In this document: positions 55,432-64,000 of the stretch, piece by piece
How the letters are laid out: each line of letters opens with the position of its first letter
How positions within the stretch are numbered: the stretch's first letter is position 1
Source: Xanthobacteraceae bacterium
Lineage (GTDB): Bacteria; Pseudomonadota; Alphaproteobacteria; Rhizobiales; Xanthobacteraceae
Assembly (NCBI GenBank): GCA_031291445.1
Contig: JARLJA010000014.1
Span: forward strand, 1-64,000
Direction: 5' to 3'
DNA: 64,000 bases
Translations under genes and position numbers: made by a program
Notes under the pieces: model-generated
Seen by the model: the letters and a program-made list of their open reading frames with translations, nothing else
What the model was told of the DNA's origin: nothing
The model's database searches: none

Positions 55432-56811
55432 ATGTGGCACAGCCTTTCCTTGCGGGCGCGGCTCATTCTCCTGGTCGCCGTCGCCCTGGTGCTCGGCATG
55501 TCGGCCAACATCGCCCGGCTGGTGCTCGACGCCGCGCCGCGGGTCCAGGCCGAGGACCAGAGCGTGGTGCGGCTCGCGGTCGAATTCGTTCACACGCTGG
55601 TCGCCGACCTCGATCGCGCGCCGAACCCCGACGGCGAACTGGCGCAGATCGTGCGCGACATGGCCGAGCTGCGCCACGTCCGCGTCGCGCGCGTGGGCCC
55701 CACAGGCGACATGACCTCCGCGCCCGCCCTCCTCGCGGATGACGTCGCCCAGGCGCCGGGCGTGCCGTCCTGGTTCGTCGCGCTGGTGCGCCCGGAGCAG
55801 ACCACGGTCACCGTCCCCGTGGAGGTCGACGGCAGGTCGCTGGGGGCGCTGGCGATCACGCCGCTTCCCACCGACGAGATGGCCGAGATCTGGGACGGCA
55901 TCGTGGTCCAGATCGAGGTCGGGATCGCCATCACGGTCGGCTTCCTGCTGCTGACGATCTGGGTGGTCAACCGGGCGCTCGCGCCGGTCGAGCTGCTGAA
56001 GGCGGCGATGACCGATCTGGAAGCAGGCCGCTACGGCACCCGGGTCGCCATCGGCGGATCGCCCGAGATCGCGACCATCTGCGTCAAGCTCAACGAACTC
56101 GCCGCGGTGCTCGGGGCGACCGTCGAGGGTAACCGGCACCTCGCCGAACGGGTGGTCTCCCTCCAGGATGTCGAACGCCGGGAGATCGCGCGCGACCTCC
56201 ATGACGAGTTCGGCCCGCATTTGTTCGCCCTCCGCGCGCAGGCTTCGGCACTGCAGCAGGCGATCGCCGGCGCCCAGCCGGACCCGGACGGCCTGAAGCG
56301 CCAGGCCGACGCGCTGCTCGGCAAGATCAACGACGTCCAGCTCATCAACCGGCGCGTCCTCGAGCGGTTGCGGCCGGTCGGTCTCGCCGAATTCGGGCTC
56401 GAGGGCGCGCTGGCCGCGCTGCTCGCGTTCTGGCGCGAGACCCGCCCGGATACGGTGGTCGAGACTTCGATCGCCCCCGCCCTCGGGGCGCTCGGCGACA
56501 CCGTGGAGCTGACGGTCTATCGCATCATCCAGGAAGCGCTCACCAACGTCTTCCGCCATGCCGGCGCCAGCCGGGTGGACGTCATCGTCGCGCCGGCGAG
56601 CGGCGAGGCGCCGGGAGACCACGCCGTCACGGTGAGCGTGCGCGACAACGGCGAAGGGCTGCCGGCCGACTACCGCCAGGGTTTTGGCCTGACCGGGATG
56701 CGCGAACGCGTCCAGGCGCTGGGCGGAACGATGACTGTGACGTCCTCGAGCCAGGGCTCGCTGATCAGCGCGACCCTGCCGTGTCCGCGGCTCACCGTCG
56801 ACGCGGAGTAG
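55432..56811 (+). CDS. Sensor histidine kinase, NarQ/UhpB (HisKA_3) type
   Basis: 459 residues. Membrane helices at about 9-30 and 158-180 bracket a periplasmic sensor domain. A HAMP-like segment follows (NRALAPVELLKAAMTDLEAGRYG), then HisKA_3 with phospho-acceptor H257 (EIARDLHDEFG) and the ATPase domain (NVFRHAGAS; VRDNGEGLP; GFGLTGMRERV). The start at 55432 (GAGGG upstream) is chosen over a longer open frame. It is divergent from the response regulator at 54633. Confidence 0.92.
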   Translation: MWHSLSLRARLILLVAVALVLGMSANIARLVLDAAPRVQAEDQSVVRLAVEFVHTLVADLDRAPNPDGELAQIVRDMAELRHVRVARVGPTGDMTSAPALLADDVAQAPGVPSWFVALVRPEQTTVTVPVEVDGRSLGALAITPLPTDEMAEIWDGIVVQIEVGIAITVGFLLLTIWVVNRALAPVELLKAAMTDLEAGRYGTRVAIGGSPEIATICVKLNELAAVLGATVEGNRHLAERVVSLQDVERREIARDLHDEFGPHLFALRAQASALQQAIAGAQPDPDGLKRQADALLGKINDVQLINRRVLERLRPVGLAEFGLEGALAALLAFWRETRPDTVVETSIAPALGALGDTVELTVYRIIQEALTNVFRHAGASRVDVIVAPASGEAPGDHAVTVSVRDNGEGLPADYRQGFGLTGMRERVQALGGTMTVTSSSQGSLISATLPCPRLTVDAE

Positions 56812-56983
56812 CGGACAAATCGTCACCACGCAGCCGTCGCCGACCGGGATTTTCTCCCGACGATCGGGTCAAACATTCCCGCGGCACCCCGCATCTTTGG
56901 ATGATGCCGATCGCCCGGCGATCGCTTACGATTTTCCCTGGTTGACGGAGCGATGAACAACGATCGCCCGTGGGGTGGAAGCG

Positions 56984-59443
56984 ATGAAAATGACTTCACG
57001 AGACGCGGGCTGCGGTGCGTTCCTGCTGCTGATCGCGGCCGGGACCGCCTCGGCGCAAGAGAGCGGTCCCACCGAGGGCTCGACCACCAACCTGCCCGCC
57101 ATCACGGTCGACGCGCCCGCGCGGGCCAGGCACCGGGCGGAGGAACTTGGCCCGGCCGGTCATGCCGGCCCGCAGACCTCCGCCGTCACCCGTGTCACGA
57201 TCTATTCGACGTCGCCGCTCGCCAGCAGTGGCGGCGGCAATGGCGGCGACCCCGACAAGGTGCCCGGCACCGTGACGACGGTGGATGCCCGCCAGATCGA
57301 ACGCCTCAACTCGTTGAACGTGACCGATGCGCTTCAGCAATACGTGCCCGGCGTGATGGTCAGTTCGGTATCAGGCAATCCCTTCCAGCCCGACGTCCAG
57401 TTCCGCGGCTTCACCGCCTCGCCGGTGTCCGGCACCCCACAGGGCCTGGCCGTCTACCAGAACGGCGTGCGCATCAACGAGGCCTTCGGCGACACCGTCA
57501 ACTGGGACCTGATCCCGACTGCCGCGATCGCCTCCGTCACCATGGTTACCAACAATCCGGCCTTCGGCCTCAATGCGCTGGGCGGCGCGCTCGATGTCCA
57601 GATGAAGAACGGCTTCAATTATCACGGCGCCGAGGTCGACGTGATGGGCGGATCGTTCGGGCGGATCCAGAGCTCGCTGCAATGGGGCAAGCAGGTCGGC
57701 AACTTCGCCGTCTACGGCGCGCTGGAAGGCGCCCACGACGACGGCTTCCGCCTGTTCTCGGCTTCCAACATTCGCCGCTTCTATGGCGATGTCGGCTATC
57801 GCAATACCGACAGCGAGATCCACCTCAACCTCGGTGCCGCCGACAACAATTTCGGCGCCGCCGCCGCCGTGCCGATCGAGCTGCTGAACACGAACTACAG
57901 CGCGGTCTACACCACGCCGCAAACCTCGACCAACCAGGTCGGCTACGGCAACCTGACCGGCAAGTTCGACGTCTCCCCGACCTGGACCGTCGACGGCAAC
58001 CTTCATTACCGCGCTTTCAGCCAGCATACCCAGGATGGCAACCCGACCAACGCGCAAGCGTGCACGGCGAACCCAAACCTGCTGTGCTATAATGACGGAT
58101 CAACCCCCGCCTATGGCCAGAACGGCCAGCAACTGTCGAACCCTTTCCCAGCGAACGCGTTTCTCGGCGAGAACGACCGCACCTCGACCGCGACCACGAC
58201 CTTCGGCACGACGCTGCAGGCCACCAACACCGACAAGATCTTTGGCTTCGACAACCGCTTCACCGTCGGCGCGAGCTTCGATCGCAGCATTACCCATTTC
58301 TCGGCGAACGCCGAACTCGGCACCTTCGGGAACGACTACGTCCTCAATGGATCGGGTCTTTTTCTCGGCTCGTTGAATTCGGCGGACGGCCCGGTCGGGG
58401 TACGCACCGTCAATCAATACACCGGCCTCTATGCGCTCGACGCCATCGATCTGACCAACAAGCTCACGGTGACCGGCGGCGGGCGTTTCAACTTCGCCAA
58501 CGTCCAGATCCAGGACATGATCGGCGGCCCCGCGAGCTCGCTGAACGGCACCAACGACTTCAGCCGCTTCAATCCGCTCATCGGCGCCACCTACAAGATC
58601 ACCTCGGGCCTGACGGCCTATGGCGGCTATTCGGAAGCCAACCGCGCCCCCACCCCGCTGGAGCTGGGTTGCGCCAACCCGGCGCAGCCGTGCATCCTGG
58701 CGACATTCCTGGTCTCCGACCCGCCGCTGCAGCAGGTCGTCTCGCGCACCTTCGAGGCCGGCTTCCGCGGCAGGCAGGAGCTCGGTCCCGACCTCGGTAC
58801 CGTGACCTGGAAGTTCGGCGGCTTCCGCGCCACCAATACCAACGACATTCTGTCAGTTCCGGCTCCGAACAATCAGGGCTTCGGCTATTTCGCCAACGTC
58901 GGCTCGACCCGGCGTCAAGGCATCGAGGCGGAGGCCAAGCTGACGAACAAGTCGATCGAGATGTACGCGACCTATGCGTTCATCGACGCGCGCTTTCTCG
59001 ATTCGCTGCAGCTCGCCTCCAACAGCCCGTTCGCGAACGCCAACGGCAATATTCAGGTCTCGCCCGGCGACCAGATCCCCACCATCCCGCGCCACCGCGT
59101 CAAGTTCGGCATCGACTACGCCATGACCGACGCGCTCAAGGTCGGCGCCGACATGGTCTACGTCTCCAGCCAGTACTTCGTCGGCGATGCATCGAACCAG
59201 GCGTCGAAACTTCCAGGCTACGCCGTCGTCAATCTGCACAGCTCGTATCAGATCAATCGCAACTGGCAGGTCTACGGCCGCATCGACAACCTGCTCAACA
59301 ACCACTATGCGACCTACGGCATCTTTTTCGACAAGACACAGCTGCCCAATTTCGTCGCCGGCGGCGCGTCGTTCAGCGACCCACGCTCGCTCAGCCCGGC
59401 GCGACCGCAGGCAGCCTATGTCGGGGTGAAAGCAACGTTCTGA
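56984..59443 (+). CDS. TonB-dependent outer-membrane receptor
   Basis: 819 residues. Signal peptide (GAFLLLIAAGTASA), a plug domain (VPGTVTTVDARQIERLNSLNVTDALQQYVPGVMVSSVSGNPFQPDVQFRGF; GVRINEAFGDTVNWDLIP), a 22-strand-type barrel, and a terminal aromatic residue (VGVKATF). It imports a scarce ligand using TonB energy. Adjacent genes for PQQ enzymes and a Ped/Lut-like ABC module make a lanthanide-chelate receptor (LutH-like role) an attractive guess, but no specificity motif is visible. Start choice: ATG 56984 follows GGGGTGGA; the frame also opens at GTG 56975. Confidence 0.93.
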   Translation: MKMTSRDAGCGAFLLLIAAGTASAQESGPTEGSTTNLPAITVDAPARARHRAEELGPAGHAGPQTSAVTRVTIYSTSPLASSGGGNGGDPDKVPGTVTTVDARQIERLNSLNVTDALQQYVPGVMVSSVSGNPFQPDVQFRGFTASPVSGTPQGLAVYQNGVRINEAFGDTVNWDLIPTAAIASVTMVTNNPAFGLNALGGALDVQMKNGFNYHGAEVDVMGGSFGRIQSSLQWGKQVGNFAVYGALEGAHDDGFRLFSASNIRRFYGDVGYRNTDSEIHLNLGAADNNFGAAAAVPIELLNTNYSAVYTTPQTSTNQVGYGNLTGKFDVSPTWTVDGNLHYRAFSQHTQDGNPTNAQACTANPNLLCYNDGSTPAYGQNGQQLSNPFPANAFLGENDRTSTATTTFGTTLQATNTDKIFGFDNRFTVGASFDRSITHFSANAELGTFGNDYVLNGSGLFLGSLNSADGPVGVRTVNQYTGLYALDAIDLTNKLTVTGGGRFNFANVQIQDMIGGPASSLNGTNDFSRFNPLIGATYKITSGLTAYGGYSEANRAPTPLELGCANPAQPCILATFLVSDPPLQQVVSRTFEAGFRGRQELGPDLGTVTWKFGGFRATNTNDILSVPAPNNQGFGYFANVGSTRRQGIEAEAKLTNKSIEMYATYAFIDARFLDSLQLASNSPFANANGNIQVSPGDQIPTIPRHRVKFGIDYAMTDALKVGADMVYVSSQYFVGDASNQASKLPGYAVVNLHSSYQINRNWQVYGRIDNLLNNHYATYGIFFDKTQLPNFVAGGASFSDPRSLSPARPQAAYVGVKATF

Positions 59444-59554
59444 TGTCAGGTCCCCGCCGCTCGATATCATCCGCGGCGCGAACGCAACCGCCTTGCCAGG
59501 ATTGCTGTCGCCGCCGGACACCCGTCGTCGCCTCACGCCCGGAGAGCGCCGACC

Positions 59555-59585
59555 GAAAAGAAAAGCCCGGCAAGATGGCCGGGCT
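59555..59585 (-). terminator. Rho-independent terminator of the minus-strand Ped/Lut-like operon
   Basis: Minus strand: AGCCCGGC-CATCTT-GCCGGGCT (arms 59564-59571 and 59578-59585) followed by TTTCTTTTC. It lies about 290 bases beyond the permease stop and also just past the convergent TonB-receptor gene. Confidence 0.7.
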
Positions 59586-59872
59586 GAAAGTCATGGGTTG
59601 GATAAACAGTAAACAGTCGTGCGCTTAGTGCCGTCAGAGGTTAGCGACCTCCAATGGCCGCCACAATGCGGAGCGCCGTCATCGCCTCATTTTCCCGACG
59701 TCCATGGGATTTTTTCCCGAGCCGGAACGACGGCGCCCTTCGCACCGGACGGAGGGAGCTTCAAAAGAGAATGAGCGCAAGCCTGACCCAAGGACGGTGA
59801 ATCGGATCGCGCGTGCCTCGGACGTCGGCTGTCGACGGCACGCCTTCCCGCCAGACTGCGGTGGTTTTCTCC
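59586..59872. other. Non-coding stretch between terminator and ABC permease
   Basis: No ORF here has family features. It would be the 3' untranslated end of the permease transcript. Confidence 0.4.
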
Positions 59873-60712
59873 CTAGCTTCCGCCCCGCCGCGCCAGCATG
59901 CCGCTCGCCGGATCGTACGCCAGTATGGCGCCGACCAGGAAAACCACGGTGCAGCCGAGCACCACGGCGAGGTCGATCCAGGAGACCTGACCGTACAGCG
60001 CGAAGCGGATGAGCTCGGTGGCGTGAGTGAACGGATTGGCCTCGCATACGTAGTAGAGGGCGAGGCTCGACTCCTTGATCCGCCACAGCGGATAGAGCGC
60101 CGAGGACGCGAAGAACATCGGGAAGATCACGAAGTTCATGATCCCGGCGAAGTTCTCGAGCTGCCGGATCAGCGACGAGATCAGCATGCCGAGCGCGCCC
60201 AGCATCAGCCCGGCGAGCAGCAGCGCCGGCAGCAGGGTGAGATAGCCGAGCGGCGGCGCCTCGATGTCCCAGAACCAGGCGATCACCAGAAAGGTGTAAG
60301 CCTGCAGGATCGATACCAGCGTGCCCGCCAGGAGTTTCGAGGTCAGCAGCCACCAGCGCGGAAACGGGCTCACCAGCAGCACGCGCATGCCGCCGGTCTC
60401 TCGGTCGTAGACCATGGTCAGCGACGACTGCATGCCGTTGAACAGCTGGATCATCGCCAGCAGCCCCGGTGTGATGTAAACCTCATAAAGCACGTAGGTC
60501 TCGTAGGGCGGGATGATCGAGACGCCCAGCACCTGCCGGAATCCGGCGGCGAAGATGAAGAGCCACACCAGCGGGCGCACCAGCGCCGAGATGAAGCGCT
60601 CGCGCTGATGGATGAAGCGCAGCGCCTCGCGCCAGACGATGCCGCTGAAGCAGATCAGGTATTGCGCGAGGCCGAAGCCGCCGCCGGCCTGCCCCTGGTC
60701 GATCGCCGTCAT
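59873..60712 (-). CDS. ABC-2-type permease, PQQ alcohol dehydrogenase system (PedC-like)
   Basis: 279 residues with six hydrophobic helices and the ABC-2 signature region (ITPGLLAMIQLFNGMQSSLTMVYDRETGGMRVLLVSPFPRWWLLTSKLLAG). This subfamily is encoded beside PQQ alcohol dehydrogenases (Pseudomonas PedC). Similar transporters are needed for lanthanide-dependent growth in Pseudomonas putida (PedA1A2BC) and Methylorubrum (Lut). It overlaps the ATPase gene by 4 bases. Confidence 0.9.
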   Translation of the reverse strand: MTAIDQGQAGGGFGLAQYLICFSGIVWREALRFIHQRERFISALVRPLVWLFIFAAGFRQVLGVSIIPPYETYVLYEVYITPGLLAMIQLFNGMQSSLTMVYDRETGGMRVLLVSPFPRWWLLTSKLLAGTLVSILQAYTFLVIAWFWDIEAPPLGYLTLLPALLLAGLMLGALGMLISSLIRQLENFAGIMNFVIFPMFFASSALYPLWRIKESSLALYYVCEANPFTHATELIRFALYGQVSWIDLAVVLGCTVVFLVGAILAYDPASGMLARRGGS

Positions 60713-61482
60713 GGCCGTTGCTCCGTATTGGCATCGGCGGCCCCGGTCAGGCGCGCGAACGCGTCGCCAATGTCGGCGGCCTGCACGCTAGCCACGACGG
60801 CCTGCACGGAGCCCTGCGCCAGCACCCGCCCCTTGTGCAGCACCACGACCTGATCGCCGGCATCGACCTCGTCGATCAGATGGGTCGCCCACAGCACCCC
60901 GACGCCTTCGCTCGCCACCAGCTGGCGGACATGGGCGAGAATATCGGCGCGGGCGCGGATATCGAGCCCGGCCGTCGCCTCGTCGAGCAGCAGGAGCCGT
61001 GGCCGGTGCAGCAGCGCCCGTGCGATCTCGATGCGCCGCATCTGCCCGATCGACAGGCTGGCGACCCGGTCGCCGCGCTTGTCGCCGAGCTTGACCTGCG
61101 CCAGCACCCGGTCGATCTCGACCTCGGCGCGGCGGCGGCCGATGCCGTGGAGCGCCGCGTGGTACAGGAGATTCTGGCGCACCGAGATGTCGGCGTCGAG
61201 CGCCTTCGACTGGAACACGATGCCGAGGTTTCGCAGCGCTGCACCTGGTTCGCGGCCGACATCGTGGCCGAAGATCCGGATGTGGCCGACCGGGCTGGCG
61301 TAAAGCCGGGTGATCAGGGAGAACAGCGTCGACTTGCCGGCCCCGTTCAGCCCGAGCAACACCGTGAAGGACGACGGATCGACCCGCAGGCTGACGCCGT
61401 CGAGCGCGGCCCGCGCGCCGTAGAAGTAGCTGACCTGGTCGACCTCGAGCGCCGGAACCGCGATGGCTGCCGCCTCGGCCAT
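60709..61482 (-). CDS. ABC transporter ATP-binding protein, PQQ alcohol dehydrogenase system
   Basis: 257 residues. Walker A is GLNGAGKST, the signature is LSIGQMRRIEIARALL, Walker B is LLLLDEATAGLD, and the H-loop is ATHLIDE. The start at 61482 overlaps the beta-propeller gene stop (ATGA); the frame continues upstream only as a shadow of that gene. It powers the ABC-2 permease encoded next. Confidence 0.92.
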   Translation of the reverse strand: MAEAAAIAVPALEVDQVSYFYGARAALDGVSLRVDPSSFTVLLGLNGAGKSTLFSLITRLYASPVGHIRIFGHDVGREPGAALRNLGIVFQSKALDADISVRQNLLYHAALHGIGRRRAEVEIDRVLAQVKLGDKRGDRVASLSIGQMRRIEIARALLHRPRLLLLDEATAGLDIRARADILAHVRQLVASEGVGVLWATHLIDEVDAGDQVVVLHKGRVLAQGSVQAVVASVQAADIGDAFARLTGAADANTEQRP

Positions 61483-62480
61483 CAGTGCTCTCCGCCGGGC
61501 GCGGGTGCGATCGCGATCCCCCACGGCATCTCGCCCACCTGGATCGACTTGATCACCTTCTGGGCGGCGACGTCGATCACCGAGATGTCGTTGGACAGGC
61601 CGTTGGCGACCAGCAGGTATTTCTCGTCGGGCGTGAAGGCACCGTGCCAGACGCGCTGGCCGACCAGCAGATACTTCAGGACCTCGTGGCTGGTTCCGTC
61701 GACCACGGCGACGCGGTTGGCGGGGCCCAGATGCACGAAGCCGAATTTGCCGTCCCGCGTCAGGTTGATGCCGACCGGCTGGATCGCCTCTGCCCGCAAG
61801 CCGGGAATCGTGAACTTCACCACCTGTTTGGCCTTCCGCGCCACGGGATCGACGATCGACAGGCCGCCGCCCACTTCCGACGTCACCCACAACTCGGAGC
61901 CATCCGCCTTGAACGCGGCCGAGCGTGGGCGGGCCCCCAGCAGCAGGTTGCCGACCACCTTGCGTTTCTCCACGTCGATGAAATGCGCCATGCTGGTGGT
62001 CTCCGAGGTGCAGACCACGATCCGGGAGTCCGGGCTGACCGCCACCCCCTCAGGCTCGATGCCGACCGCCACCTGTCCGACCCTCTCGCGGGTGGCGAGG
62101 TCGATGATCGTGAGCTTGGCGTCGTTCTCGTTCGAGACGTAGAGAAAGCCGCCGGCGGGATCGATCGCGAACTGCTCGGGGTCTTCGCCCGACGGCAGCT
62201 TGCCGACCACCTTGAGCGTCGCCGCATCGATGATCTGGATGGTGTCGTCGTCGCCGGCGGCAACGTAGACCAACTTGCCGTCCTTCGACGTTTCGATGCC
62301 ACGCGGCCGCTGACCGGTCGGGATCGTTGCGATCACCTTCATGGCATCGGTATCGACGACGGAGATGGAATTCCCCTTTTCGTTGGACACATAGGCCGTA
62401 TAGGCCAACGCCGATCCAGCGCCCGCCCCCAACGCCAACAGCATCAGGCACGCGAGCCCGAGCGACCGCAGTCCGTCCAT
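61482..62480 (-). CDS. YVTN-type beta-propeller protein, PQQ-dependent catabolism-associated
   Basis: 332 residues. A signal peptide (cleavage near ALA-YT) precedes seven or so repeats of the YVTN/NHL pattern (AYVSNEKGNSISVVDTDAMKVIATIPTGQRPRGIE; LYVSNENDAKLTIIDLATRERVGQVAVGIEPEGVAV). This periplasmic propeller is a standard member of PQQ alcohol dehydrogenase and lanthanide-uptake gene sets. Its biochemical role is unsettled. AAGGGACGGGG precedes ATG 62480. It overlaps the ATPase gene by one base. Confidence 0.92.
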   Translation of the reverse strand: MDGLRSLGLACLMLLALGAGAGSALAYTAYVSNEKGNSISVVDTDAMKVIATIPTGQRPRGIETSKDGKLVYVAAGDDDTIQIIDAATLKVVGKLPSGEDPEQFAIDPAGGFLYVSNENDAKLTIIDLATRERVGQVAVGIEPEGVAVSPDSRIVVCTSETTSMAHFIDVEKRKVVGNLLLGARPRSAAFKADGSELWVTSEVGGGLSIVDPVARKAKQVVKFTIPGLRAEAIQPVGINLTRDGKFGFVHLGPANRVAVVDGTSHEVLKYLLVGQRVWHGAFTPDEKYLLVANGLSNDISVIDVAAQKVIKSIQVGEMPWGIAIAPAPGGEH

Positions 62481-62491
62481 CCCCGTCCCTT

Positions 62492-63730
62492 TCAATTCAG
62501 CTTGCATTTGGTCGACGGGCGGTCGGTCCCGAGCGTATCCAGCGTCGAATACTGGTGCAGGTAGCCCTCCTGGGGCGACACCGACACCGTGTTGCGGCCG
62601 TCGAACAGCAGGATAGGCTGCCGCAACTGCAGATTCCAGTCGCGCAGCGTCAGCTTCTGGCCCTTGAAGGCTGCGACCGAAAAGTCCGGCCCCTTGACGT
62701 AGGCGAGCAAGGCCGCGGTGTCCGCGGTGCCGGCTCGCACCGAGGCTTCGCCCACCATGCGCACCGCGGTCCAGGCCTGCATGTCCAGCGCGCTCATGGC
62801 GCGGTGGAACTTGGCGCCAAAGCGGTTCTGCAGCTGGATGGCGCCCCACTGGTCGAACGCGGCGTTCCAGGTCACCGGCACGAGCCCGGCTGAGCCCGCG
62901 ACCGGCCGCGGCTCCGAGGTCCGATATGGCAGGTAGCCGGCGAACACCTCGCTCTCGTCGGCGGCGACCACCACGTCGTGCTCGGGAGCCCCTTGCGTCA
63001 GGCTCGGCATCTGCCGCTGGACGTCGACCAGACCGCTGTCGGTGCGACGCGCGCCACCGGTGTCCTTGAACTCGCGCTCGGCCACGATCTTGGCGCCGAA
63101 CCGCGTCGCGCTCAGCCGAAGCGCGTCGGCGAACAGGCGGTCCTTGTCGTGCGAACCGACCACCAGCAGCCACTTGCCCCACTTCTTCCAGGCGAGGTAC
63201 TGCGCCAGCGCGTCGGCCAGCATGGTGCGGCTGGGCGCAACATGGATGACGTTGCCCCGGCAATCCTGCTCGCGCAGCCGCTCGTCGGTCGCCGCCGCGT
63301 TGAGGACGAACTGACCGCGCGCCTTGGCGGCATCGGCGACCGCCAGCAGCCGATCGGCGTCGAGGCTGGCGACGATCACGCCCACGCCCTGGTCGGCCAG
63401 CGCCTTGACCGCCGCCGCCGGATCGCCGTCCGCGCCCAATTCCCGATCCACCACCGCGAAGCTCTGGTTGAGGAACTGACCGGTGGTGGTGTTGTCGTCG
63501 ATCGCCAGTTGCGCGCCCGCCAGCCCATCGTTGTCGGCGGGGACATCGAGCAGCGAGACCCTGATCTTCACGGGCTTCGCCCACAGATAGCCGATCTTGA
63601 GCTCGAGCGACGCATCGCCAAGGCAGACGCCGCTCCACCCGACGGCCACAACCGACACCAGAACCATCAGGCGCAACGGCAGCTCTCCAACCCGATTTCC
63701 CCAAGCCCGCATCATGTTGCGACGCACCAT
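62492..63730 (-). CDS. Periplasmic binding protein, PQQ alcohol dehydrogenase ABC system
   Basis: About 412 residues. Hydrophobic N-terminal export signal (LRLMVLVSVVAVGWSGVCLGDA) and a type I binding fold (LELKIGYLWAKPVKIRVSLLDVPADNDGLAGAQLAIDDN; DQGVGVIVASLDADRLLAVADAAKARGQFVLNAAATDERLR). It belongs to the binding-protein family found with PQQ alcohol dehydrogenases. The start is uncertain among ATGs at 63730, 63715 and 63712. It is first of the four-gene minus-strand operon and lies 11 bases before the beta-propeller gene. Confidence 0.9.
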   Translation of the reverse strand: MVRRNMMRAWGNRVGELPLRLMVLVSVVAVGWSGVCLGDASLELKIGYLWAKPVKIRVSLLDVPADNDGLAGAQLAIDDNTTTGQFLNQSFAVVDRELGADGDPAAAVKALADQGVGVIVASLDADRLLAVADAAKARGQFVLNAAATDERLREQDCRGNVIHVAPSRTMLADALAQYLAWKKWGKWLLVVGSHDKDRLFADALRLSATRFGAKIVAEREFKDTGGARRTDSGLVDVQRQMPSLTQGAPEHDVVVAADESEVFAGYLPYRTSEPRPVAGSAGLVPVTWNAAFDQWGAIQLQNRFGAKFHRAMSALDMQAWTAVRMVGEASVRAGTADTAALLAYVKGPDFSVAAFKGQKLTLRDWNLQLRQPILLFDGRNTVSVSPQEGYLHQYSTLDTLGTDRPSTKCKLN

Positions 63731-64000
63731 TGATCGCTGGCGCGACCTTCGAAAGGTACTGCGGACGCGCTGCCATGGTGGACGCAATCGGGACACGAGG
63801 CAAAGGCGAAATTGGTAGTATGACCCTCCCGGACGGAACAGCGCCGCCAAACTTTCGCGGGCGGTCGCTATCGGTTATCATTCACCTAGCGCCTTCGCCA
63901 GAAGAGGCCGCCACAGGAAACGCAACCACCGTCCCGCGGAAAGCGCCGTCGGGAATTTCACGCCAGCCAGTGAGGGCCGTCTTGGGCACGACACGATTCC
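63731..64000. other. Upstream region of the binding-protein operon, window edge
   Basis: No gene is supported here. It probably contains the promoter of the minus-strand operon, but I see no clear consensus. Confidence 0.35.

Noticed and set aside
56953-58092. Alternative ORF at ATG 56953 with a fair ribosome site
   Set aside because: It runs out of frame through the TonB receptor with Arg-rich noise; at most a short leader.
62481-63881. Long minus-strand frame continuous with the YVTN propeller
   Set aside because: It is a shadow of the binding-protein gene in another frame; the propeller has its own signal peptide and ribosome site at 62480.

Overview
The window is about 64 kb of GC-rich DNA, dense with genes. 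It looks like a chromosomal segment from an alphaproteobacterium of the order Hyphomicrobiales, probably near Bradyrhizobium or Rhodopseudomonas. The evidence is the EF-Tu sequence, several FixK/FNR-type boxes, many branched-chain-amino-acid-type ABC transporters and acyl-CoA dehydrogenases, and lanthanide-type PQQ alcohol dehydrogenases. The genus assignment is inference. There are no phage genes, insertion sequences, rRNA genes or CRISPR arrays. One tRNA (Trp) is present.

Layout. 1-4.5 kb: the 3' part of an autotransporter gene, then on the minus strand tRNA-Trp, a small Cys-rich secreted ORF, a duplicated scrap of the tuf 3' end, and tuf. 4.7-18.2 kb: a beta-lactamase-fold hydrolase and then a sulfur-scavenging island. 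The island has an LLM-type monooxygenase and a DszC/SfnB-like flavoprotein on the minus strand. Divergent from them is sfnG (dimethylsulfone monooxygenase), followed by a partial AMP-ligase-like gene and a complete Liv-type ABC transporter with two tandem substrate-binding proteins. The divergent genes are separated by an inverted duplication of one promoter module. 18.3-24 kb: an acyl-CoA catabolic operon (acyl-CoA dehydrogenase, phosphotransferase, two SDRs, a histidine phosphatase) divergent from a TetR regulator, with a palindromic operator between. 24.2-30.7 kb: a complete N-type ATPase operon, atpDCQRBEFAG, behind a FixK/FNR box. 30.8-41 kb: an SDR; a TonB-ExbD-ExbB energy-transducing operon whose ExbB carries a large LamG-like periplasmic domain; hemE; a double-hotdog thioesterase; an orphan substrate-binding protein; an AidB-like acyl-CoA dehydrogenase; and a divergent LysR regulator. 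A perfect FNR/FixK palindrome lies between exbB and hemE.

41-64 kb is a PQQ/lanthanide alcohol-oxidation region. It holds pqqE, pqqD and pqqC, a class I cytochrome c, and two PQQ dehydrogenases that both carry the extra Asp (D-Y-D) associated with lanthanide use. One dehydrogenase has separate cytochrome and XoxJ-like partner genes. The other is followed by a single gene that fuses the XoxJ-like and cytochrome modules. A 26-codon pqqA with its own terminator lies between them. Two NarL-type response regulators, a sensor kinase and an SsuABC/NrtABC-like transporter follow. The region ends with a TonB-dependent receptor and a PedA1A2BC/Lut-like module (ABC-2 permease, ATPase, YVTN beta-propeller, substrate-binding protein). 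The simplest reading is a periplasmic alcohol-oxidation system together with the cofactor synthesis, electron acceptors, regulation and metal uptake it needs. The TonB-ExbBD operon at 31-34 kb could energise the receptor at 57 kb. pqqB and an FMN reductase for the sulfur monooxygenases are not in the window.
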